Notes: generated by a model from the sequence alone, not told the origin. Positions 37,001 through 50,129 are shown, numbered from the stretch's first letter. The stretch is 64,000 nucleotides of DNA from Typha latifolia (GCA_019914945.1 CM034099.1:7502001-7566000); one strand, 5' to 3'. Numbers and translations: made by a program.

Positions 37001-40000
37001 AAGCTGAGAGGTTCGTAAGTTTCCTCTGACCAATATTAGTAATAACTATGCACATATTTACATCTAATGTTGCTGACACTGTTATACTACTAAATCTAAT
37101 GTAACCTAATCTTATTATGATAGGTTTATTTGTGTTTCAGACATTCTTAGTTTCTTTAACCAAATAAATTATATTCAAGTATATTGTATGTACACAGAAT
37201 GGCATTCATATAAGCAAAATTCTCTACAATAGATGGTGAAAAAAACCAATCATCATATCTTAAATCTCCTTTGGGATAAATATTCTATGAATCTTGATCT
37301 TGTAATGTACCTTTTCCTCTTCTTTAAAATAATGAATATTTCAGTAAAATTGACAAAGAGAGATTCGTGTTTAACTTATATGAAGGTTTCATCTCAATAT
37401 TTTTATAAGGAGTTTGTAGTTGACAAGCAAAAATTGGAACCCTAATAATATTTAGGTGGCCAGGTGCTAGTTGGCGAGTTTTCAATTCATCGTGTAGCTT
37501 ATGGACCGGTTGATTCCCAATCACTGGTTCATGTATGAATGATGCAGTTTGGTGTTTTAGTTGGGTTGAACTAGTGATGTTGAATTAGTTTGGTTGGTGG
37601 TATGGGTACATTTGAGAATTGAAAACATTGCCGCCGCCACCAACACCTTCACCATCGCCACTACCACCTCCTTTGCCATTGTATCTGCCATCACATTACC
37701 GTTGCCTTCATCATTACCACCACCTCCTCCACCATTATCGGTGCCACCAACACAACCTCCACCTCCATCATTGTTGCCACTGTGGCTGCCGTGACAACAA
37801 TGGGGGTATCATGCTAGAGATAGCAATGTTGGTAGTGGTGGTGACGCTAGGTGGTGTGGCGCTAGGTGGTGGCATTGGCAGTTGTAGTAGAGGTAAGTAA
37901 TTCACGATATTCATGATGTGAGAGGAAAGGGATTAAGCAGTATCAATTATCACAAATGATTCCTTAAGGCTTCGTTTGCTTTAAGAATAAGGTCAATTAT
38001 TATTCCCAAAATGAGGTTTTTATTATAGGAATAATTATTCTTATGTTCATTTCTATTCTAGAATATGAATTTAATAATTACTTTTAATGGGATATAAAAT
38101 GAAGAAAAAGATAGAAAAAAGTATTTTTTTAATATAAAATTATCATAAATATCCTTTGATTTGATATAAAGTAGGTTGATAGGATAGATATCAATGATAA
38201 GTTAATAATTGGATTATTATATAGTATAAGATGTAATTTTGATGAATAGTATTTGTATTCTAGAATATAATTTTAAATTTTTATAATGTTTAACTGTTAT
38301 TCTGGAATAGTAGTTGTATTCTAGAATAAAGAAAAAATTATTCCTAAAATGAACGGGGGCAAAAGAATAAACTATAATGAATCCGGTATGGTTCAGAAAC
38401 CATTATTTGGCAACATGTTACAAATTGAGATTCCAGTATTATCCTCTTTGCTTCAATATGATATAAGAAGCTTAATCTAATGTCTTCAACTCTTCATGGG
38501 CTAAGCAGGCAAGGCAGCTGTATTCCTGAAAAGACACTTCATATTTGTGGTCAAGCTTATGAAATATGTTCAACAACATAAGTTTATATTAGTAAGATAG
38601 TGAGATGAAAATAAGCTCTTTTGACTCTTTTCCCAAGGTAGTCTGTTGCATCTACTACATTGTGAATATTGCTTTTGGTGCTTTGCCAATATTCAAGAAA
38701 AGTTCTCCCACGGCATTATGAAGAGTGGTTATCCTGTTAGGCGGTCAGCTTATGGAATATCTGAACATAATTAGACAATGAGATTGCTTGTCAAGAAATC
38801 TTATTTTCCTAATTAGTCATATATGCTTCAATCATCACATGCTTCATTAATCTTCAAATTTTGAAAGTTCAATAGGCTGCTGTCAGTAAAGCCTACATAC
38901 TACAAATTCATTTTGAAGATGGCTTCTGAGCCCATTATGATAGCTATGTCTAATGGTAGTTTGATGTGCTCAAGTGATTTTGAGTTTTTGACCATTAATA
39001 TTCATGGTCTTCAGAAAATGCAGAAAAATTACAACTTACAGCAACCTCCAGCAAAACACCATTCTTTCTTTATGCATTTTCCTATCCTGCATGTCCTAAT
39101 TAGTCTGATTTATCCAGGATTCAGTTATAATTGTTAATTTGGGCTCAGATCTATCTCTTTAGTTGATTTTTCACATTTATCCATATTACATCTTAGAGTA
39201 TTGTGATAAACAATCAATAATTCTTTTTCCACAAAATATTTTGAACATTGGATGGTCTATTTTCTCCCTTGATCGAAAATTGCAAGAATTGATGTTGGAT
39301 GAGGCACTTGTGCTTGAATTTCACAATTTTAATGAGATGAAGATTGTCATCTAGGTTGTCATACTATTATGTGATGCCCTGGTGCTTCTATGCCCAAACA
39401 CTGGTATTTTGTTCTGAATTGTGTTTGTTCTGTGTGCAGTTAGGGCAGCCGATTTTGCACAGTGCTGTATTTGATCCTTGAGTTCTAAAGTTTAGTATCA
39501 GAGTGCTCTTTTTGAGACTATGTTGTTGATGTCATTTTTCCATCTGTTGCAGCTATGCATCAACTATTGGAGCAAGTCTTTTTATCACATCTGCTAAATC
39601 AGGAACTGGGATAGATGATATATTTCTTGATCTAGCAAACCGTAAGTTAGGATGTAACTAGCATAAGATTTATTTTTTTAAATTCTCCAGCGATACATAA
39701 TTCTCCGTCATATATTGTCGTATATGAGTTCTGGTTCTGAAATTTATCAACTGTTTGATTTTTGTTCTCGCAATGTCACTTTTAATTTTGTCTCTGATGT
39801 ATGGAATTTTGAAAATCTTCCTTATATATATAGTAACAAGTTCATGTTGTTTGGTGCATTGCCTTGAAAATTTCCTTCTTTGTGCTTATGTGGTACACAT
39901 GCGAATTGATTTTTGGAAGATATCCAACTTGTTGATCTTTCTAATTTGTATGAAATTATGGATTGTGTTTAGGTTACATTAAGAGTACTGTACAGTTGGC

Positions 40001-41372
40001 TCCTTCACATATAACAATTGCTTCTGTGGGATGGTTCCAGTTATTTGGATGCTATAATGTGTCTAATCAGTGAGTCCTTCAATTCTTGAAAATTTCTACT
40101 AGCAAACTACACGACTAAATTTCTACTAGGAAATGGCATGACTTATTGGCAAACCCACAGGAGAATAGAAAAGATGGCAAATTCTTATCTAGTCATTATT
40201 GTGTTGTGAAAAGTCATTTGGTATTCTTATATTCAGAAATATTTCAGTCCTTAGTTTGGTAGCTCTCAACCGCATATTGCAGGAAAGGGATGTTTTAAAA
40301 TCATATTTGAACAGTGGGGCAATGATTTTCTAGAGGACTGACTTACTATGAACGAAACTATAAATGATATAGATTAACAGTTTAAGAGACCAATATCATG
40401 ACAAAATTCCTGTCATCCTGTGGTTCATTAACCGCTAGTATTTGCAGTGAAGTACCTGGGTCTGAGCTGGTCGCAATCCCATCTCGATCAAGTATGGTCA
40501 TGAAGTAATGTTTTGTTGTGGGCTTGGTAGAAACACCCAATGCCAAAAGGTAGCTTGATCTGTACCGGCTTAGGTTCGTAATCTTGTCTAAAAAATGATT
40601 AATTTCCTTTTGTACATTGGATGACTGCCATCCATGGTTTTAAGTATCGGTTTTGGGATCGGAATCAGCCTCCCAAAAAGAAATGATAGAAAATTAGGAA
40701 AATATAAACTATACACATATGAATAGTGAAAACTGGAAAATACTCCCCTCCACACCCCCACAACGTTAGCCCTCTCTCTCCCTCTGCTGGAGAGAGCATA
40801 GAGAGAGTTCATGGTGTTGCTGGATTGTAATTCCAAAAAGGTGTTAAATTATGAACTACTTGACTGGAAGTCCAGATTGTAATCCCAAAAGGTGTAGGTA
40901 GGATACTGGTCTTCACATCATCACATGTATACCCTCAGCCAAAAGCCAGCTGGTTTTCCTCTAAATGCAAACTGAGATCTGACCTTGAAAGTTGAAACCA
41001 ATCAATAATGACTAATGAGTAAGGTTGGCTCAGAAATATTATATCAGTTGGTCGTACCTGGTCACGATCCACCCTGATTTCATGCCTAGGTCGTATGTGA
41101 GGAGTGTAATGCTTAATTCATGTTAAAACTGGAATTAGTCTTTCTATGATCTTGATATGTGAAACTATGAATTGTATTCCTGTATCAATTGTTTCTTTTC
41201 TTACCCTCCTTTTGCAGTACACTGGTACTTATTCAAGTGACACTTTCATGCAGGACTATTGCAGAGAAGGAAAAGCATGGTTGAGGGCTTGTCATCAACT
41301 CCTCAAAAAAAGGGGATTGTAATTATAGATGATGAACCTGAGAAAGAACCCCCACCAAAGTGTTGCTCATAG
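31096..41372 (+). CDS. RAB21: Rab21-type small GTPase
   Basis: Six exons: 31096-31147, 34264-34400, 36654-36714, 36845-37010, 39553-39641 and 41254-41372 (TAG), 207 residues in exact phase. P-loop GDGRVGKTS (16-24), effector region with TIQASYLTKRL, switch II DTAGQERFHALGPIYYRDAD (64-83), NKSD guanine motif (122-125), SAK (152-154), and a C-terminus IIDDEPEKEPPPKCCS with two cysteines for geranylgeranylation. The QASYLTKRL and RFHALGPIYYRDA blocks and the IDDEP tail match Rab21 of animals and its plant counterparts rather than RabF/Rab5 proper. Rab21 belongs to the Rab5 group and acts on early endosomes; a similar role here is inferred. A 3' UTR intron (donor at 41378, acceptor ending 42105) is possible. 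Confidence 0.93.
35311..35339 (+). repeat. Short 7-bp tandem repeat (ACTGGCT x4)
   Basis: Four perfect copies in intron 2 of the Rab21-type gene. No function suggested. Confidence 0.85.
37974..38360. mobile_element. Possible small inverted-repeat transposon (MITE) in Rab21 intron 4
   Basis: The left end GGCTTCGTTTGCTTTAAGAA resembles the reverse complement of the right end (about 15 of 23 positions), and the interior is rich in GAATAA/TTATTC words. The size, near 390 bp, fits a PIF/Harbinger-like MITE, but no clear 3-bp duplication was found. A low-complexity (CCA/CCG)n-rich stretch lies just upstream at about 37625-37790. Confidence 0.35.
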
Positions 41373-43709
41373 CACTGGTACGTTATAGCTAGAGATATCC
41401 TGTTAGTAATGATGCTAATTTTCTTTGCAAGAGAGAATTTTGTGCAGGGTATGATGAAGCATTAATAGTTGGCATCATTATTTACTGATTGGCATTGATA
41501 TGGATCTAGATACTCTTTATATCTGTGATTATTTGATGACATTGAAGCTGTAGATTACTAGATTTCCTTGCTTCCTTTATTGTGAAATTAAAAGATTTGT
41601 GGTAGAACAATATCTTATTTTTTAAGTTTATTATATTCTTTTCAAACTCATGTAATAATGATAGATTTGTATCTGCCACAATCAACCTGAATTATGACGT
41701 GATATGACATTGTTGATGAACATGTTAGGATTGTGATGTTAGTATTAATTGGCTGTAGTTGGTATCAAAAATGAGATGTGTAATCTATAGTATTGGAAAA
41801 ATGCAGTGATTGGCAAAGTGTGGATTTTGACAGTTTAGAATTCATTTCTCCATTAACTCCCTGTATTCAATGGTTCAGAACAAAGAAAGAACTAATGCTT
41901 AAATTTGTAGGAGATAAGACTGATATAATATTTGATCTCTCTAGCAAATCATTGCTGCCCTGATTTTGGTAATAACTAGTAGAGTAAATTTAAACAATTT
42001 CCTTCACTTCCCTTTATATTTATGCTTTGCTATTCAGTAACATATGCAAAATAACTAGAACTTTAGTACATTTAATTATATTGTATCTTTTCCAACTTTT
42101 GGCAGGTTGACAGTCTTTGTTCATATAATAGCTGAAAATGGAACGAAACCAACACTCCACAGACAGATTTGGAAAAAGCAACAATTAGACTGGTGTAGAT
42201 GTGTGAAGTTCTTTGTACCGACATTTTGTGGGTTTGTTACACCATTTTATATTTACAACCTGGAGATCCTCTTTAACAGATTTCCAGGATTTGGATTGAT
42301 CTTATTTATTTGTCTATACATTATCTCAGTAAAAGGATCACATAATAGTCAGGAATGGTTGTAGATAAAGTCAAATTGCTCTATGCATTGTTCGCAGTTT
42401 CCATGGCAATGCACCATGAGATAAAAGCCAATTGGATTGTTCTAAAGATTAATTGATGACTGATTGCATATTTGTGACCATAATTGTAAGTAAGGTTATA
42501 TCCAAGTGGTTTAATCTAGTTGAACTTTACCCTCTTGAACTTGATTTTGCTGCACATTTTGATGTTGTTACAACTGCTTCGAACCCAGACGTCCATGCGT
42601 ATTTGCTCCTTATATGCATTAATAATAACTCTATATATATATGGAAGATGCGTAAGGTGATGGAGTTTATCTTGAATGCTTGTGCTACTCCAAATAGCTG
42701 TTGATGATTAGCATTTTCCATAAGGGATAGGATCATAGGAGTCCATCGAAAGGTGTTGGACTATCGTCAATTTTCTTAAAAGGAAAGGGTTATACCCAAT
42801 TATATTAAGACTTGAACTATTATTAATTAGGTCATATCCATATTTTAACGGAAGCTTTTACATTGTTTGTATACACAAACAGCCTACCTTTTCTCATACG
42901 CCGATGCTGAAAAGGGCCTTTGCAATTTAAGGATGTGCCTGTAGTGCAAGTGCAGGCAAAATGTCAGGACAAGGAACTAAGAATTTTGCATTAGACCCTG
43001 TACAAGAGTCAAAGAAATCATCCAACGAATGGAAAAAAAGATACAACAAATAACAAATAAAGTGGGTGTGAAGCCCACTGGCACTGTTTAGTGAGAAAAT
43101 TTTGGAGACTTTTTTTAGTACTTGCGAAGTTGAGTTCTATAAATATCAATTCCTGTTCACCATCTGTGAATTGCAAGAACTCGTTAGTTCGTATATTACA
43201 ATTTACAACTAACTTTTGTTATATACTAGAAATTTATTAAGACGTCCAGGGCTTGAATACCAGACAAATGGAGACATGGCCAGCAATTGAGCCCCTTTAA
43301 ACTAGGCCACAGAACATTAATGTGTCACCTGGAGAGAATAGTGAAGTTGCAAATAGAGGGCATCCTTGTTAAGCAAAACCTAATTGTTGCCTTAGAATAA
43401 CCATTGCCATCAGTGTGATGGCAGCAAATCCAAGCCACTGCTTTAACATAGCATCATCAAATGATACCATAAGCACACTTTTTAGCATTCCTGCTTGTCC
43501 TTCTGCCATATTGGAAATGCAACAACAATTAGCATTATACATAAACATTAGTTAGGCAGTTATTAATGATAATAAATATTAATAAATTGTTTGTGACCAT
43601 ACTGATAAAGTTGTATCAAATATTGCACCACATTGGAAGGTAATGTGTCGTGTTCTGAAAATCTCTGCAAAAATTATCATTTGATTTACTGTTTGTGATT
43701 CAGATTCAA
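41373..43709. other. Intergenic between convergent Rab21 and PIG-H genes
   Basis: Probably contains both 3' UTRs. Open frames of 80-85 aa near 42107 and 42453 show no family signal. Nothing else recognised. Confidence 0.45.
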
Positions 43710-45380
43710 TTAGGTCAATTGAGAGTCAATGGAAGAGCTTAAATCTTCACATTCTGAGGCTGCACACAAGGCCTTCCACACAGGAATCAATAGTTTGACA
43801 GGTGGCTGCAATTTCTGCAGGTTCCAATCAATAAGCTCTTCAGGTCATATTAGAATTGTTCCATTAAGTAAGCTACCGCAGCATTGAAATAGGGTAGGAT
43901 TTACCATGAAAACTAGCATGAGCTCATCTTCATCACGTAGGATCAAAGCCAAGCTCCAGTAACAAGTAACCGGAGTTACACACTCATTTAGTACTGGTTT
44001 TAGAATCTTGCCAATGGGAACAAATCGGCGGTCTATTCTCCCACTAAGAAGAAAATAATCTAATAAGACAATGACAAAAAATTTAAGATGTTGAAGAAGT
44101 GAGTATCCAAACATATGCATATACTAATTGTGATAAACAATAAAACAGCTGAAAATCATTCACCACCTATAGTTATTGCAACTGTATGTTCCAGATAACT
44201 ATATCTTCTCCTAAAACAAATTTTAAGAAAAAAATTGAGATCTAAATGGTAAATTGGTAATTGAACTAGTATACCGAAGATCTCACATTAAACAAGTGTC
44301 GGGTCAGAATGGCATGGATAGTACATTCTTGGTTAACCTTAATGCACTTAGTGAAGAAAGAAAAAATGAAGAGAGAGAAAACCAAAACAACTATTGTACC
44401 AATTTCAAGTTCCAAAGATCTATTTATTTTGTAGTACGAGAGAGAAAATAAAACATCTATTTATTTTGTAGTACCTCCAAAAATGAGTTTCAAGTTGCAC
44501 TCCAAATGCCGGCATAATCACCACTGACTCTGCAAAACATTAGTGCAGTTCTCAGATGGGAGAGATATAAGCCATTTTCATCTCCTACATTCTTTACCCA
44601 TTTCAAACAAGTCTAGAACTTGCTAATCCTCATGCAGCGATTCCAGAACAAATATTTAGAATAAACTGATCTTCTGTAAATTGTAATATAGTGACAAGTG
44701 ACCCTTGGGTAACATGAGGAAGGTGAATTTAATCATAAGACAGTAACAAAATAGCAGACTATACACAACAATGAACTTGCAAAAATATTTTCGTTTCAAA
44801 ATATGACTGATTGGCCCAAGAAAATCAAAGTTGCAAGAAAATGCAAGAGCTGAAGAAGAAATATAAATTCCTACTATCTCACCTTTCTTGACAGGCTTGT
44901 ACTCCAAACATTTTGCAACCAGAATACCTACAAGAATACTCCATATGGAGCTGACACACAAGTGTTCCTGTAGTTTTGAAGTCAGGTAAGAGTTACCATC
45001 ACATAAGTGATATCCTAAGTTGCAACTTAATTGATGGAAGTTAATAGCCTAATACATTGGCATGTGAGGACTGTTCCTATCTATTATAAGAGAGTAAAAT
45101 GCTGGTACCCATCAACTTGTATGGTAAATGTAGATTACACATATGCTATATAATATGAAGATTAAAAAGTATTAGAAAAACAACAAAGCACAAAAAAACT
45201 GTCAAATACCTTTGCCATTACTGAGCAGTAAATACTTGCAAGAAGAGTAATGGTGCCAACATATGATAAGAGAACCCGCAACCTGTTCTTCCTTACAAAG
45301 ATTTCGTGAACATCTATTGCTTGAGGAGCTTTCTGGCCAAGATGTCCATAACTGTATCCATTAAGAGATTCTGGACCCAT
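43710..45380 (-). CDS. PIGH: PIG-H, subunit of GPI-GlcNAc transferase
   Basis: Five exons on the minus strand: 45380-45210, 44967-44883, 44529-44475, 44043-43905 and 43814-43710 (TAA), 184 residues in exact phase. Two hydrophobic segments (LLSYVGTITLLASIYC, about 38-53, and SSIWSILVGILVAKCL, about 62-77) form the membrane hairpin. The PIG-H domain follows: ESVVIMPAFGVQLETHFW, then RRFVPIGKILKPVLNE, YWSLALILRDEDELMLVF and PPVKLLIPVWKALC. PIG-H is a non-catalytic ER-membrane subunit of the complex that adds GlcNAc to phosphatidylinositol, the first step of GPI-anchor synthesis. The frame is open upstream to 45398 but without an ATG, so ATG 45380 is the start. An acceptor at 45428-45429 indicates a 5' UTR intron. 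Confidence 0.93.
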
Positions 45381-46058
45381 AATATATCTCGATGCCAAAA
45401 TTCTCTATATTTCAAGTAAATAGTGACCTGCATAGATAAAACGGATGGCAATTCATTGGTCAGACTTTACAAAAGCGCTCCTTAAAAAATTGTGATAATA
45501 CTTCCAAGTTCCAAAGTAGTAGGTGCTTCAATAAGGGAAAAAAAAAATGTAAACCAATAGTAGTATTGCATTGAATTGAAATGTATAGATGCTGTGAGCT
45601 ATACATTGTATTATCAAGAGATGTTCTCCCATGCGTCCTGTTAATAGAGTTGTAAACCAGTATAAGACAAAAAAAACCTTAAAAATCTTTGTTCCTGTAG
45701 AATTTCTTTAAATTCTTCAAGGTTGATTTAATCCCATTCTTTTCCAATTGCAAGATCTGATCCAAAACACTAAAAAATCTCTCCTTTCAGTGCCTGATGC
45801 ATCACACCACGAGATTCAACATAAGTTGGCATCTTTAACCAATGTTCTATGCAACTTGAGCCCAGAGTGGTTCTCAAGCATAGCCTACCAATTTCTGTTA
45901 TCTTGAGCCGTACCAAATAACCAAAAAAAAAACAGTCGAATAGTATTCACCAGAAAAAGAAAAAATTAGTAATCACTATTCACCAGCAGATTAGGCAAAC
46001 ACTAAAAAAACAAGATATCAACACAAAAGAACAGAAACAGATTGTAAACGACAAAAAC

Positions 46059-46682
46059 CAATGTTTTGAAAGGTGGCCGCGGGTGGCAGCCTAGTGCCTA
46101 GGCGAAGGGCGGGTGACAAGTTGGTCTAACATTTTTAATATAAAAAATAAATAATAAATAAATAAACATATATAATACATATATAATTAACTAATTACTG
46201 TTTTACACTTTTACTTCCTCCACCAGTTAACTCACATTTTGAAAAGTAAAAACTAAAATTACTGCATAGAATAGGAAAACAGTAACTAGTAAGTACTAAT
46301 TAATTGCTGATTTAAAAACAATAATAACAGTAATCGATAATTACTTGCTGATTATTGACTAGTTTATTCACATTTCAAAATCCTCTAATCAGCAACTATA
46401 TATTTATTTAGCAGGTAATTAGTAATTCCTCCGATTAATAATGCAAGACAGTAAAACACTGTCAGAGAGCCGGGATTACCATAGCAGATTAAGAGAGCTC
46501 GGTAATTAATAATTACTCTAATTAATCCCTTTACCTGCTTACCGTAGCAGATTAAGGGTAATTGAACATTTAAGCTCGGGAAAATTAAATTTTAAAAACA
46601 GTAAAAATGAGAAACTGTAACTCTGTAAGAGAGCGGGAGTGAGAGAGACAGAGACAGAGAGAGTGAAAGAGAGTGGGAGAGA

Positions 46683-46724
<42 letters not shown>

Positions 46725-47088
46725 CGTTGTGGGAGAAACTAAGAGAAGAGAATGGGAAAGAGACCGCCGCAAGCACGCTGCCGCCAGCCGCTCGCGACTT
46801 CGCTTCGGGAGAGACTGGTCGGCGCCTTCGCTGCCGCCGGCCGAAGAAGAATTTTTTTTTCTAGGGTTTTGGTGTGAAGAGCGAGCGAGCGAGAAGCGAG
46901 AGAGAGCAGATGGGTTTTTCTATATAGGTTAGTTATTAAAACCCGACCCGCTTTACTTCCACCCGCATCAAGAAATGGCAGGCCGCCAAGGCGGATGGCC
47001 GCCATTCGCCGGCGCCAAACAGCTTAGCGGGGCGGCCGGTGCACCGCCCCGCCATGCCGGCCGTCATTTCCGCCATTATAAAACAGTG
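46059..47088. mobile_element. Probable non-autonomous hAT element 3 (1,030 bp)
   Basis: Ends CAATGTTTT and, on the other strand, CACTGTTTT (8 of 9). Flanks ACAAAAAC (46051-46058) and ACAGAAAC (47089-47096) give an 8-bp duplication with one mismatch. Subterminal GC-rich words include GTGCCTAGGCG on the left and GGCGGCCGG on the right. The interior holds AT-rich DNA, a (GA)n tract and a GC-rich stretch (46740-46910) that resembles a plant gene leader, perhaps captured. No transposase. Confidence 0.7.
46676..46721 (+). repeat. (GA)n microsatellite inside hAT element 3
   Basis: About 20 GA units followed by a GC-rich stretch; similar in make-up to the (GA)n leaders near 10.4 and 54.1 kb. Confidence 0.93.
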
Positions 47089-47480
47089 ACAGAAACAGAG
47101 TGAAAAGAAAAAAAAAGAAGAAACGATTACCTAAGAAAAATATTCTCTTCTCTCGCTCTCCCTCGGAGTGGAAAAATCCATCGACGGTTGACCTTCTCTT
47201 TCTCTTCTTTCTCTCCCTCTCTCCCAACGGATCTACCACACCCGTTAACTGACGATTCTTTATAGAGTTCCTCCGAAGGGGCTTTCTCGAGGACGAATCG
47301 CTCTTATATTCTGGAGTCGTCGCGCGAGAAATGGGCCAATGGTAGCTCTCGGATAAGGAGATTTATCAAAGAGAAACCAAGGAGAGATATCTACCTTCGA
47401 ACCCTAGAAGTCCAATTAGGCTTTACGACGCCATTATTAGAGGAAGAAGCCTCGCGCTCGTCGATCACAGCGAGATGTTT

Positions 47481-48364
47481 TTTTTAAAAAAAAAAAAAAA
47501 TCTTTTTATGCGGTCGGTGTCGGTCTGTAAACACTGTGGGATATATTCATAACGAGATGTGCGCAGTTTGGACAAAAATCATTTTAACCCTCCAAATTAT
47601 ACACTGAATCTTGCATTCAATCAAAATGAAATATTGCACTTTAGTCTACAAGAACACCAAGATGTACAGAAGATGCACAATAGAACTATATGGATTAAAA
47701 TTGGATATCATCATTGTAAATAACCTATATTTTCTACATGGTCTTCGTTGTGGCAGATGTCCTTTTTTTTATTTGTTAAGGTCCCCAAAAGTGTTAGAAA
47801 ATTTTATCTGAATCAAAGACTTGTGTATTGACATAATAGATAAGATGTGACATAATAGATAAGATGTCGATCTACGCTGGCACTTCTCTATTTAGAAGTA
47901 TAATCTTCGTTGTAAATTATCTATATTTTTCTCGTAACATCTGCAAGATTAGAAGTACATTGATGCACCTGAAACTGAAATAAACAAAAAGTGAACTCCA
48001 TTATACCTTTACATGCATTCAGTCCCATTGTAATAATCAGCAAATTGCGAGTATGCAATAATGGCATAGTGCAGTCAACTAAGCCTAGTTTTCAGATTAG
48101 TTAAATCATTACACAAATGTATTTTTCGTTATACCCATATTTTACAACAGCATTAATGATCCTTTCTTGCAATCTTATGTAGAAAGACGACGACGTTCAA
48201 TACATTCCAATTGTACATAAACAACAATAGCTTTCAGATATCTCAGCTCATTCTGCATGATAACTTGATTTATTCCTATTGCAGAGAGCTAATCAATTGC
48301 CTCATTTTGTACTACTATATAGTATGAACATCTTGGATCGAGTTACCCCTGATCTGCCTTCTGA
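47481..48364. other. Intergenic, with 3' flank of the CAN-type nuclease gene
   Basis: Contains A/T homopolymers at 47477-47502 and a short perfect duplication of CATAATAGATAAGATGT near 47833 and 47852. No gene recognised. Confidence 0.5.
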
Positions 48365-50129
48365 TTAAGCTCCATTGCGTCGATCTTTTCTCCATTCCCA
48401 TGGCTTCTCAGGGTTCTTCGACGCCCACAGGCCTACTCCAGCGGCACGCGCCTCTTTCTCCCACTACAATATCTCACCATTCCAGCAAATTTTAGCATTG
48501 ATATGTTTACAGCTTCGTTACGAGTAAAATAGTTACATAGATCATACTCACCGCCGCAAGCTCATGACGCTGATCATATGCAAGATAGTGCCAAGCAAGC
48601 CCTTTCTTCAGCATATGTTCCTGTGTGCAGAAGTTTATGGAATCATAAGGCTAGCATTCCACGTAAAATTATGCAAGTCAATTTGTGCAACATTTTGTTC
48701 TTTGTTACCTGTACAAAGACTCCATTGCAGTGAATATCTCCTACACTACGGCCATATCTATCATCTCCAAATACATAGACCTTCAAGCACTTTCCTTGTA
48801 CCAGTCTCACCAACTCCTCCTTGGCCTCCTTCCCATATGGCATTGAGCTTTCCGGTGCATCAATTCCCCTGTGTCCTTCCCATGATCGTAGACAGTATGA
48901 TCAATAATTGCAAGATCACTACCCACATCTTAATTTTACCTCAAAAAATTTCCTCATTTATAACAAATTCAAGAAAGAAGGTGCATACCTTAGTCTGATA
49001 CGATATTTTCGCGCAAGGATGTCTTCACCATTTGAGTTGGACAGTACCCTGCAACAGAAGTTAGAGATCAAGCATCTTGAGCATTTTCTGAAGTTGAATT
49101 CAGGATAAGGTATATGAGTTGAGCTTAACCTATATCCAGCATTAACTATGATCTTCTGAAGTGCATCAGCCTTCTGATAGTTCCTGACTGCCCTGGCCTT
49201 AGCCCTCTCGATCGCCGCCTCGTGTACTTCTAACGGGACTTTCCCAGACTCTTGCGGGCTGGCCGCGTCGACATACACTGTTATTGTATCACCATCTGCA
49301 ACAGCCTTCGCATCCACCTAAAATTAGTATACAAACAAAGAGTTTGATTAGATTCAACATTTCCTTGGTGTTTACTCTCTCTAACTTCTATCATATGATG
49401 TTTATGCTATGATGAGCAGTATCTCACAGGGAGTGTTTGCAGCTCATACTTGACTCCCTCAGGCCTAGATGATGGTGGTGGAATTACTGAGCCTTGTGCA
49501 AGAGTTTGTGAGGAAGGAAGACCATAGAAAGCCAAGAGGCCCTAAAGAAGAACACAATTGAGTTTAGTATACAACTACGAATTACATCTAATTGCATTGA
49601 GGAATTAAGTTTAAGTTAGCTTCGACCTCCACATCTGCCTTGTGGTGCCTCTTCAGAGTCTGGACTACAAACCTAGCTGCCTCTTCTGGCGTCCTCGGCG
49701 GCGGATTAGCCTCCCGCCAAGCTTCTAGCAACTTCTTGTACCTGAAAAAATTTGCAAAGATTCGTTCAAATCTTTCCAAGTAGCATTAAAAGGAGGCGTA
49801 GGATTGGAAATAGTGGAGTACCAGTTAGCTTGTGCTTTCTTTGAGGAGACTACATGCTGAGTTAGCCCGTCTGGGACCTTGAATCGATCACACAAAACCA
49901 ACGAGATCAAGAAATGATGATGATGATGATGATGGTTTTAATGAATAATGCATCATGGGCCTAGCATTATTACCTGAGACGTGGCATCAAAGTGCAGGAG
50001 ATCTTGCGCGAGGGCCGAGACGCCGACGGTGGCGGCGGTGACGCCGTGGGGGCCCAAGAATTGTGAGTCGTTGGTGGATGTGGGCTTGGAGCAGATCCCA
50101 CAGAGGAATCGAATAAGGCTGTTTCCCAT
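48365..50129 (-). CDS. CAN: Ca2+-dependent staphylococcal-nuclease-like protein (CAN type)
   Basis: Nine minus-strand exons: 50129-49974, 49877-49822, 49741-49627, 49541-49428, 49317-49130, 49048-48989, 48868-48709, 48620-48552 and 48463-48365 (TAA). They encode 338 residues in exact phase. The N-terminus [13 protein letters not shown] has a myristoylation glycine and cysteines that could be acylated, as in Arabidopsis CAN1/CAN2, which are plasma-membrane-associated. Then come [20 protein letters not shown] and a plant-specific helical part. The thermonuclease (SNc) domain runs from [11 protein letters not shown] (about 154) through [12 protein letters not shown] (226-237), with the Arg and Glu expected at the active site, and [11 protein letters not shown] (265-275), to [18 protein letters not shown] and [12 protein letters not shown] at the end. 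Known members cut DNA and RNA in the presence of Ca2+. All key motifs are intact. Confidence 0.95.

Larger units (their letters stand above)
45381..47480 (-). other. PIG-H 5' region: UTR segment, probable intron, candidate first exon
   Basis: A TGCAG acceptor on the minus strand puts 45381-45427 in the 5' UTR. A CTTAG|GTAATC donor near 47131 and GC- and pyrimidine-rich DNA at about 47132-47480 make that the likely first non-coding exon and promoter. The intron between would contain hAT element 3. Inferred from splice consensus and composition only. Confidence 0.4.

Noticed and set aside
37594..37900. Proline-rich frames over a CCA/CCG-rich stretch in Rab21 intron 4
   Set aside because: Low-complexity DNA inside a well-supported intron; no splice sites to link it to a gene.
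42107..42704. Two plus-strand frames of 83-85 aa after the Rab21 stop
   Set aside because: No family signal; more likely 3' UTR and intergenic DNA.
46739..47005. 88-aa minus-strand frame in hAT element 3 with a presequence-like start
   Set aside because: The reading is not conserved in any family I recognise; kept only as possible captured leader DNA.
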